This document shows positions 55,547 through 64,000 of a stretch of 64,000 bases of DNA, piece after piece (positions within the stretch are counted from its first letter, which is position 1; each line of letters begins with the position of its first letter). This stretch comes from Apiosordaria backusii (taxonomy: Eukaryota > Ascomycota > Sordariomycetes > Sordariales > Lasiosphaeriaceae): positions 3,224,001-3,288,000 of the forward strand of contig JAUKTV010000001.1 in the NCBI GenBank assembly GCA_030549205.1, written 5' to 3'. The notes below the pieces were generated by a model. That model did not search any database. It was not told the DNA's origin and saw nothing but the letters and a program-made list of their open reading frames with translations. Position numbers and translations under genes: made by a program.

Positions 55547-56076
55547 TTTGCGGTTTTTATTTTGTGGTTCACTCTATCGGCAGTGGCGGGTTCTATCGCA
55601 TCGTAGGTCGCCGGTGTCAGGGTTCGTCTGCGTCGCCAATTGCACTTCGGCCCGGAAGCTGGTCCCGCTATCGAGCAGCCTCCAAAATCTCTGAACTCAA
55701 AATCGGACAGGGCCAACGGGCTGTGAAGTTCTCGAGCACGGGCCACTTTCCAAAGGTTCAAGCCAAGCAGCCGTTCAGTCGAAGCTCTGCCCGCCAGCCA
55801 ATCGACAAGGGTCCTCCTGCCCCGCAATTCCCAAGCCGTCGGATTCTGCAGCTCTTGACCGCCCAAATTTCAGAAGCCTTGACCTTTGCCAGTTTCTTTG
55901 CAGCCATTCACTCCAGTCGCATCGCAAACCAAGCTTCACTCGCGCAAGACATCGCAACCACCAATTTTGTTCGCCTTCAACCGTCAATTCGACGCCTATC
56001 TATCTCCTCAACCAATACCACACCCCAAACCTCAGTTCCCATCAAAAAAAAAAAAAAAACCCAAGACACCAACACA
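55547..56076. other. divergent promoter of mS29 and RRS1
   Basis: 530 bp. On the plus strand the RRS1 frame stays open for 171 codons upstream of its ATG, but this stretch contains no ATG. A16 lies at 56044-56059, just before the RRS1 start, and may be a poly(A)-rich leader. Confidence 0.5.
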
Positions 56077-56676
56077 ATGGCAACCACCAACCCCCCCAAA
56101 CCCCCCAAACTCCCCGTCACAGTCTCAAAACCAACCCCCTACACCTTCGACCTCGGCCTCCTCCTCGCCAACGACCCCAACCCCCTCTCCCTCCCCTCAA
56201 CCAACCTCGAACCAGCCCTCTACACCATCGCCCGCGACGGCACCCAATCCCTCATCAACCAGCTCCTCACCACCCTCCCCATCTCCTCCACCCCCGCCGG
56301 CGTCCTCCTCTCCCTTCCCCAACCTCAAACCCCCCTCCCGCGCGAGAAGCCCGTCCCCCAACCCAAGCCAGAGACCAAATGGTCCGCCTTCGCCAAGCGC
56401 CGGGGCATCAAGCCCAAAACCCGCGAGCAGCGCCGCAACCTCCAGCTCAATCCCGAAACTGGCGAGCACGAGCGCAAGTGGGGGTACAAGGGCGCCAACA
56501 AGTCCGGGCAGGACGAGGCGATCATTGAGATTAAACACAATTCTAAGAAGGAGTTGGAGAGGAAGGAGGGAACGAGTATTAGGGGCGATAAGAGGAGGGA
56601 GATTAGGGAGAGGGTCAAGAGGAATGAGAGGAGGATGAGGAGGAATGAGAGGAATGCGGGTGAGGGGAGGAAGTAA
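56077..56676 (+). CDS. RRS1: ribosome biogenesis regulatory protein Rrs1
   Basis: A single exon, 199 aa. With Rpf2 and the 5S RNP (uL18, uL5) it acts in the assembly of pre-60S ribosomes in the nucleolus. The family N-terminus is TPYTFDLGLLLANDPNPL, then LINQLLTTLP. The conserved core is KWSAFAKRRGIKPKTREQRRN followed by ERKWGYKGANK, and the tail is very rich in Arg/Lys/Glu. The TAA stop runs directly into A25. The start at 56077 is the first ATG in a long open frame. Confidence 0.93.
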   Translation: MATTNPPKPPKLPVTVSKPTPYTFDLGLLLANDPNPLSLPSTNLEPALYTIARDGTQSLINQLLTTLPISSTPAGVLLSLPQPQTPLPREKPVPQPKPETKWSAFAKRRGIKPKTREQRRNLQLNPETGEHERKWGYKGANKSGQDEAIIEIKHNSKKELERKEGTSIRGDKRREIRERVKRNERRMRRNERNAGEGRK

Positions 56677-56699
56677 AAAAAAAAAAAAAAAAAAAAAAA
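56675..56699 (+). repeat. A25 tract abutting the RRS1 stop codon
   Basis: The two A of the TAA stop begin a run of 25 A. It could be a chance homopolymer or the trace of a retroposed mRNA end. Confidence 0.9.
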
Positions 56700-57842
56700 G
56701 GTTTGGTGATGGTGATAATAGTTACGAGGTGTGGGATATTCTGCAATGGTATTCTATCAATGGCGTTTTGGGGGCACAGTCATCATGTTACTCCTGGCGT
56801 TAATGGGTTTGTTTGGGCTGTTGAAAAAGGGAAAAAATTCTGGAGGTGTAATTCTCGAGTAATCACAAGAGAGAATTTGATATTGGAGAAGCAAAAGTGA
56901 TCACCCCTGATCATGCATGATCATGTCACTCGCGAAGAACAACTGATTTGATTTGTCCCTGGACATCCAATCCTCTGTATTTTTCATTATTCACAACTCC
57001 CAACACAAGGCAGCCTTCCTTCTTTCTTGCTCCCCATCCCCGGCCAACAAGAAAGCAAGTCTCCCAGAAACCAATCAATCCAGTCAATATCGTACATTCG
57101 CTGTTGCTTTTTGAATGCTACCCTCCCTCCCAGACATACAAACGTGTTAGACCAAGGCAATGACTGGGGATAGATAGCTAGATGCTGCCTCTTTTTCACC
57201 ATGTTTATCCATCCACCTAGAATAGTCTAACCAGAACACTGCTCTGATCTTCTTTCCAGCACTTATAAACAACAGCTACCGCCCTCACTACACACCACAA
57301 CAAGCCAGAAGTGAATCAATTTGAGATTAAAAGGAAACTTCGATACCTGCCACACTATGCGTGTGGTGGTATATCAAACAAATAAAAAATGAGGCCGGAC
57401 GGGGTATTCCAAACAGAAAAAATCAACGCGAAAAACCAATACAAGACATCTCGCATGCTAAAACCCCCAATTCCATTGACTTGAAATGACAAAACAAAAA
57501 AGCTCAGTTCAGTTGTGTGATCGCCAGTATCCTCTTGCGTGTTGTGTTGCATTGTCCTCTTCGTGTACTGGACAAAACATCGAATCGACCGTTTAAACGT
57601 CAAGTTCGGGGGTCGTGGGTTTAACGGCGTCTGATAATCGCCAAAGAATAGATCAGTTGATAAACAGATAGGTAAGTAAGCACGATGTGTTCCGGTAAAT
57701 ACGCACTGCGGTTCGGTAAAGAAAGTCGTGGACGGGCGTGACGATCGTTCGACGATAAGAATAGCAATAGTGAACCCCATGTACATATGCCAACTCTATA
57801 GCTCCTGCAAAGGATACAATCGAGGTTTTGTACAGTGCCCAA
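56700..57842. other. convergent intergenic region
   Basis: About 1.1 kb between RRS1 (plus) and the RhoGAP gene (minus). It is AT-richer than the genes. Short frames have no domain. Nothing else is recognised. Confidence 0.4.
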
Positions 57843-60256
57843 CTAAAAGTTCAGAGGCGAGAGCGGTTTGATGGGAGAAAGAGGGCGCAAATCTCCTGAT
57901 CGCCTTGGTGGTGTGTCCAGTTCACTGTTGATGGTCAACGTCGTCGAGATCGTGGAGCCTGTATCAATGCTCTCGCTTTCTGGCAGCGCCTTCTTCTTTG
58001 GTCGTGACTGCTGCTGCTGCTGCTGTTTGTTGTCGGCCGCGCCTTTGATCGAACTCTTGCTGCTGTTTGACGAAGAGATATTCCGGGGTTCTGGCCTGTG
58101 TTCCTCGTTCAATGGGGCCCCATTCCTTCTCGCCTCGCCGATGGCTCGCATTGGTGGCGGCTGGTCAAAGAGCGCATATTCCTCCTCGATGTACTTAGCC
58201 TCGTTCTTGCATCCCTTCCAACACTCGCGCCAGTCGCAAACCAAGAACTTGAAGCAAAAGGCATCAATCTTCATGCAAGGCTGAAAGCAGATGCAAAGAT
58301 TACGGAAGTCCATCTTGTTCTTGTCCGAGTGAGCAAGCAACAGACTGAGATGGCATGTGATGGCAAACAAGAGGTAGTAGTTAAAAGGCGAGAGGTTCGA
58401 GAGTTCGTCAATGAGCATCTGGGGGACCGTCTCTGCGCCTGCGCATTCTCTGGCTATCCTATCCTGGGCTGACTTGGGAAACAGCTCGTCGGGTAGCTCT
58501 CGCAACCAAGCCTTTAACATCGACCCAATAATATTGATGTCGTAAAGATCCGGTTGCTCAAACAAATCAACGTCCAGTTCTATACACGCGGTGTTAGAAA
58601 GAACCAAAAAAGGGGCCGTTTATGGGGGTATCTCTTGGCGACTTGGCATCCTACCTTCATCGAACTTCCTCTGCCACTTCTTGATTTGCGGTCCGCTGCC
58701 TGGTACTCGGTACAGTCCTTCCACATCGCTTCCTTTGTAGTTAAGGTAGTCAATGGCTCTCCACGGGAAAGCCGGCATCCAAAACTCGGTCTTGTCGCGG
58801 GAATCCTCCAGCCGCTTCGATATCCTGGTCAACCGTGTTTGTTCCACAAGAGGCAAGTTAATAACTTTGAGCACATAACTCTCGTCATCTATCAATGGCT
58901 CTCTTGGTACTGGGGGTTCGTTCTTGTTGGAATTGCCAAATAAGCGGGTGCTGATAATGCCAGCGGCTTTGCTGTTTTTAAGATTGCTGAAAAAGGCCGA
59001 TCCACTCGCTTCTCTCAGGGAGGAAGGCAAGCCTCGATGTTGTCCATCATGATCCCTCCCCTTTCCTGCACCAATCTCTCTCGTCTGCGATCTTTCCGCC
59101 GAATGATTGCGGACCGCCGAGGACATCATGTCGCGAAACGATCGGTCGTGTGCCTGGAGCGGGGCTGTCTTCAGAGGGGCGAGCTTCTCCGACTCAGCGG
59201 CCTTCGGTGGTGCCAGAGTCTGTTCCCTGGGGCTCGGACTGTCCTTGCTCTCCTTGTTTTCCTTATCCTTGAACGATCGGTTTCGACTCAATAGATTGAA
59301 AGGCTTTGGTTTGTGCTTTCTCGAGTTTGAGGCGCTCAAGGAATTGTTTGGACTATCGTAGTCGGCAGACGAGGCTAGCGACACTTGAGATCTGGACGGC
59401 AGCTGGGGAATGGATCTTTGCGCTGAGGAATCCTGCTGGGGCGGATCTGTAATTTCGGACACCAGCAAGTGTTAGTCAAATCATGAAACAAAGCCGGGTG
59501 AGACAGTCAAGTTGGCTGCTGCGCGCGCACAAAACACTCGGCCGAGGGGCAGGCCAAAGGTCAAAGGCTGGGCCGTGGAAGCTAACTAGCAAAAAACTAG
59601 ATCGACATACCTGAATGCTTAGTGCTCTGTTTCGAAGGGGTGGAATGTTCAGAATCTCTTGACATAGTTTCAGCGCGGGAGTCTGAGTGTTGGTGGGTGG
59701 TGGGACGGTCCGACGGTCTGGCCGCCTTTCCAAAGTTGAAGAAGAAGCTCGACTTTGAGGTCTTGTCGTCGTCGTGCCGCGGATTTCTGTGGCCAAGGTG
59801 CGGCGGGGGCTGGTTGGGTAGTCGACTACGTTGGTCGGCAGTCCGGCCTCCTGGCGAGGGCAGCGGCGGCGAGGTGCGATTGTCGTCAAGGGGGCGTTTC
59901 TCAGCTAGCTGCTCAGTTTGGAGCGGGGGCTGGCCTGGAGAATTGCTGTGTGGTTGGCTCTGGGTCTGAGTTTGGTATTGGTGCCGCGGCTGTTGCTGGA
60001 GCTGGTGCTCATGTGTCTGCTGTTGAGGTTGGTGATTCTGAATTTGATTCTGATTTTCAGGCTGGTGCAAGACGTCGGCCAGCTGCAGAGGCTCACCGGC
60101 GTTCTCAGACTTTTTTTGGCTGAAGCGGAAAGGAGAGCGCGGGGATCGGGGCGAGGCCGTCGTCAGTCGAGCGGAATTGGGGACAGTTTCACCAGCACGA
60201 GAGTCGTCGCTGGGCGGCAGCGTAAGCGGCTGCGGTACAGGCTTGCTCCGGCCCAT
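57843..60256 (-). CDS. Rho GTPase-activating protein
   Basis: Exons are 60256-59611, 59446-58655 and 58579-57843 (724 aa). It stimulates GTP hydrolysis by Rho/Cdc42-type GTPases in polarity or cytoskeleton control. The first 400 residues are low-complexity, rich in Gln, Pro and Ser. The RhoGAP domain runs from about residue 430 to 620: SDVEGLYRVPGSGPQIKKWQRKFD carries the arginine finger, split by an intron from ELDVDLFEQPDLYDINIIGSMLKAWLRELPDEL, followed by NKMDFRNLCICFQPCM. A polyQ stretch and a Ser/Pro tail end the protein. The target GTPase cannot be told from sequence. Confidence 0.92.
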
Positions 60257-63071
60257 GCTGCCAGCAGACTGCTGCCAGGTGCCAGACGTCAAATGAGGGC
60301 TGCGCAGAACGCCGGGCCACCCGCTCAGATGGAGCTAATAATGATGTGCCTGGATATAACAGGCGTCTGCCTCCTGGGTTGTTCCTGATCCGCACCTCGA
60401 GCACTTTGCCGCACACGAGGACCGCCTGTCGCAGCTATTGCAGCAGTGCAGTGGTCTTGCGGGCACGCGCCAGCCACGCAGTGCTGCGGTATTGGGCGCT
60501 GGGTCGGAACTTACAGTGCCAGGGGTTGGACAGGCCTTGAAAGAGGTAGAAAATAGGCAGATTGCAGGCTGCGACAAGTGGGCACCCTCCCCAAGGAGGC
60601 ACGGAGTCCGGAAAGGGCTCTGAGGTGATGGGAAGAGCCGCAGGTCAGGAGTTGAAGGTCAGGATGATGTTCCCAGGGCTGCGCAATCCAAGACAAGCGC
60701 ACGCGGCATGGGGTGAGCACTTGATGGAGACACAACGCTCACACACCGTTGTCCCTCGCTGTCTGTCCTTCCACACGCTAACAAAACGGCCGGGGATGGG
60801 CAGGCTCCGCTGTTTTTGCAAGTCGAAACCGAAAGCTTGGGTTGTGCCTTGTCGGACGACTCAATATTTGTGGGTGCTTCAGCAACACTCTTTTCGATTG
60901 ATATTGTAGGGGTTCTGAGAGGCTTGGAACGCCTGAAGAGAATGGGATGGGTGGTGCGGGCCCGCAGCGTTGAAAGAACGATAAAGGCTGGACCCGGAGA
61001 GAGAGATGCACCCGTTTCGAGGCCCGTTCCTGCAGATTTCAGGGCCGACTAGAATGCAACCACCGTTGCAAGAGTTTCGATGAAATCTGACACCCAACTA
61101 TTATGGGAGATGGCCGGTGGTATCGTATATGCTATTGTATGGTATGGTATTGTCTAGACAAGAAGCCGAGTGTATCCAAACTGTCGACAACCGGCAAGAT
61201 GTCTTGATGGCAAAAAGTGAGTAATAACGCGAGTGTCGTCAAGGTTCCAAGTGGCCCGGAATTCTGAAACGGGGATTATCTCAAAGTACTCTGCTGGCCC
61301 GCGCGTGCAGGCACACGATGATGCGATGCGATGCCAGGGGCGTTGCTTTGTCTGAATCTCCGTCAGGGCAGAATGGTCGAATTGGGAAGTTCCGTAGAAT
61401 AGACGCCGGGTTATTCAGCACAGAGCAAGGAAGATGCCGTTGGAGTGGTGCAAAGATGTATTAGGTTTGGAGGCGGATGATCAAAGGCGTCGCGTCGCTA
61501 GGAGGGCGGGAGGTTGTCAGTAATATATTATTGCTGTTGTAATGTGCAGCCCGCGATGTTCGGAGCTAGGTGCAGAGCGCAAAATGTCCACTTGGGAAAA
61601 GCGGAAGGCGACGAAGATCGTTGTGCTTAAACAGACCACCACCATGGATGGCAGTGGACGTTGCGGTCAGGGCTTCTTGTCTCTTTCTTTTTGTAGGTCT
61701 GGGTGGGCTCCATTCGCACCTCCCTCAGCCTGGACCAGCGCAAAGTGAGGGGTCATCCAGCCACAAGCTGCCGCTCAGAGCACTCATCTCCCCACTCTTT
61801 GATCCGCTGGAAGACGACCTTCGAGCCCATCGTCGTCTTTGTTCTCTTCGGCTGATGAGAGCCGGCACATACTGCGTGTGCGTTGGGCACACATGGCTAT
61901 ATCGTGCTCGAAGAAGAAAGAAAGGGATAGGCTGAATGCCCGACGTCTGGGTGCCACACGCAAGCCGTCAATATTCATGGCCGCTGCCCTTCAAACCCCA
62001 ATCCATGAAACAATCAGCACGATACGCGTGTCTCGGGGGACCTTGATATTGTCTAGTCTGTGTGGTGGTCACGAGACAGGTAATTGCTTGCAGGAGACAT
62101 ATAGGGACTTGGTCAGTCCGTGTATCTACATGGAACGGAACGAACTTGTGGTAGTGAGTCTTGTTGTATACCCTCCGTCTTCCGCATCCCCAAACCAAGC
62201 CAAGTTGATGGAGGGGCTGCTATCAACACCAGGCCTGATGCGGTTAGCTTCAGGTACACAAAAAGCCAATTCTGAAACTCGGCACTTTTTCTCTGGGCCA
62301 TTCTGCTTGTTGGTCAGAGCGTCCTCTTCCAAAGAGCTCTTTGCCAGTTTAAAGATGGATGCCCTTTGGGTTGGACAGGCTTAAGGCCACAGTTTCGGGC
62401 CCCAGAGCTGGGTAGCTGGATATGCTGAAGATGTAGTGATGCCTTCACGATGAGTCGATCTATGTGGCGCCGGGTTCAGCACCCAATGGACAAGCACTGC
62501 GTGAGTGTCCGATCCAGATTTGTTTGGTACGGGATTGTCACCTCGCAGACTGCATGCATACAGAGTGGCGTCACGGCTCTACTGTAAAGTCTTGTCTCCA
62601 AGCTCGATTCGCTCGTTCACACCAGATGCCCTGTTCTGGCTGGACGAAGCAGCTTGCATTCTCGTATAGTGGTTAGACGATGGCGGTAACGAAGCGCCGA
62701 GAAAGCGAGGAGAACATTGGACATCGAAAATGGGTCCAATCAAGACCCGAAGAACTCGGCGCATCGGGGCAATCCGAGTAGCCCTCAACAAAGCCACGAT
62801 TTGCTCTGTTTTGCAGCTTCCAGTCTGTCCATAATGCCATCCCGTTCAACACCAGTTCAACACGGACTTCCTGGTACAGAGTAGGTATCACTCCGTAACA
62901 ATATTGCCAATTTCTGGCAGCTGTCTCTCAACCGGCCGGCTGGACCTCGATGGTGGGGCCGCGCTCCAACCCCAGTCTGGTTACATAAGATCTTCGACAG
63001 GGAATGGGGGTTCAACGTCAGTTTTGGCGTGGGATTTCAACCGCACTCAACTCAAAACCGACCACCTCAGC
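60257..63071. other. 2.8 kb divergent intergenic region
   Basis: Between the starts of the RhoGAP gene (minus) and BET2 (plus). Overlapping frames of up to 181 codons occur (for example 61839-62384) but have no domain or splice support. It is large for two promoters, and I see no RNA-unit copy, tRNA or repeat in it. Confidence 0.4.
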
Positions 63072-64000
63072 ATGACGGATACTTTCCAACAACTCCCAGA
63101 GGTGCTTAAGCTCGCCACTTCTGCTCACGTCAAATACATCCAGAGCCTGGACACCAGAAAAGACGAATATGACTACTGGCTAACAGAGCATCTCCGGCTC
63201 AACGGCGTGTACTGGGGGTTGACAGCCTTGTACCTGCTCGGCGTGCCCGAAGGTCTGCCACGGTCCGAAACCATCGACTTTGTGCTCTCATGTCAACACG
63301 AAAGCGGTGGCTTTGGCGCCGCCCCCGGTCACGATGCACACATGCTCTCTACCGTCAGCGCCGTGCAGATCCTAGCCATGGTTGATGCCTTTGGCGAGCT
63401 GGAGTCGCGAGGAAAGGGGAAGGCTCAAGTAGGGAAATGTGCGTCGTATCCGCACCACTGGGAAAGTCTGTCCTATTCTGAAATACTAACCCATCGATTC
63501 AGATATCGCCAACCTTCAGAACCGGCAGACTGGAACGTTCGCCGGTGACGAGTGGGGTGAGGAGGACACGCGGTTTCTGTACGGCGCTTTCAACGCCCTA
63601 TCACTCCTTGGGCTCATGCACTTGATCGATGTCGACAAGGCTGTTGATTATGTTGCGGCATGTGCCAACTTTGATGGAGGCTATGGGGTCAGCCCAGGTG
63701 CCGAGTCGCATTCAGGACAAATCTTCACCTGCGTAGCAAGCTTAACAATCGCCAAGCGACAAGACCTCATCGACAAGGAGCGACTTGGGAAATGGCTGAG
63801 CGAAAGGCAGCTCGCGAACGGTGGTTTAAACGGTCGACCAGAGAAGAAGGAAGATGTCTGCTACAGCTGGTGGGTGTTGAGCAGTCTGGAAATGATTGGC
63901 AAGACACATTGGATCGATCGGGACAAGCTCATCAACTTCATCCTGCAGTGTCAAGACACCGAAAAAGGTGGCATCTCAGACCGGCCAGGTGACATGGTGG
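63072..64000 (+). CDS. BET2: Rab geranylgeranyltransferase (type II) subunit beta, partial
   Basis: Exons are 63072-63438 and 63503 to the window end; the 3' end lies outside. It transfers geranylgeranyl groups to C-terminal cysteines of Rab GTPases, together with Bet4 and the escort protein. Prenyltransferase repeats are visible: CQHESGGFGAAPGHDAHMLSTVSAVQIL, CANFDGGYGVSPGAESHSGQIFTCVASL and RQLANGGLNGRPEKKEDVCYSWWVLSSL. The last two include the zinc ligands Asp and Cys of DxC (EDVCYSWW). The intron has a GTGCGT donor and an ACTAAC branch point. Confidence 0.95.

Overview
The window looks like nuclear DNA of a filamentous ascomycete, most likely a sordariomycete. The evidence is many short introns (about 46-226 bp) with GTRNGT donors and CTAAC-type branch points, dense genes on both strands, and a gene set typical of Pezizomycotina (VTC4, PEX1, RMT2, OTT_1508-type deaminase, a 1.3-kaa glucosyltransferase fusion). 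I propose 22 protein-coding genes; 21 are complete within the window and one (BET2) runs off the right edge.

Positions 1-4140 hold no convincing protein gene. They hold a cluster of nine related units read on the minus strand. Each unit has a TATA-like site 28-30 nt upstream, a near-invariant start CAGCGAAGTAGC, a variable body of 55-110 nt, and a closing CTTCGCT. The closing sequence pairs perfectly with AGCGAAG at the start and is followed by a T-run. Several units carry, just before the closing strand, a perfect hairpin whose sequence differs in each copy. tRNA-like A/B boxes lie about 130-190 bp downstream of several units. Two more copies, oriented divergently, lie at 26.40-26.78 kb. I read this as an undescribed family of structured, probably RNA polymerase III-transcribed small RNAs; this is the main discovery candidate.

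From 4.3 to 24 kb: an NmrA/ergot-type NAD(P)-binding protein, a SnoaL-like protein, a sterol-type glucosyltransferase fused to a VPS13/ATG2-like segment and ubiquitin-interacting motifs, a mitochondrial phosphate carrier, a CBS-domain protein, an uncharacterised fungal protein, an atypical SDR and capping protein beta. A 3.4 kb stretch at 19.65-23.08 kb has no recognisable gene. From 24 to 47 kb: ALG12, the second RNA locus, an OTT_1508-like deaminase, RMT2, VTC4, cystathionine gamma-synthase, hexokinase, an aminoglycoside-phosphotransferase-fold protein and a WDR6/Rtt10-like WD40 protein. From 46.5 to 64 kb: PEX1 and MCM7 (divergent), mS29 and RRS1 (divergent), a RhoGAP, and the start of BET2.

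Most genes are unrelated housekeeping functions, and I see no metabolic cluster. Three genes (the glucosyltransferase fusion, the uncharacterised protein at 16 kb, and cystathionine gamma-synthase) each have an apparent frameshift that adding one base in a G/C homopolymer would repair. This points to consensus errors rather than three independent pseudogenes.
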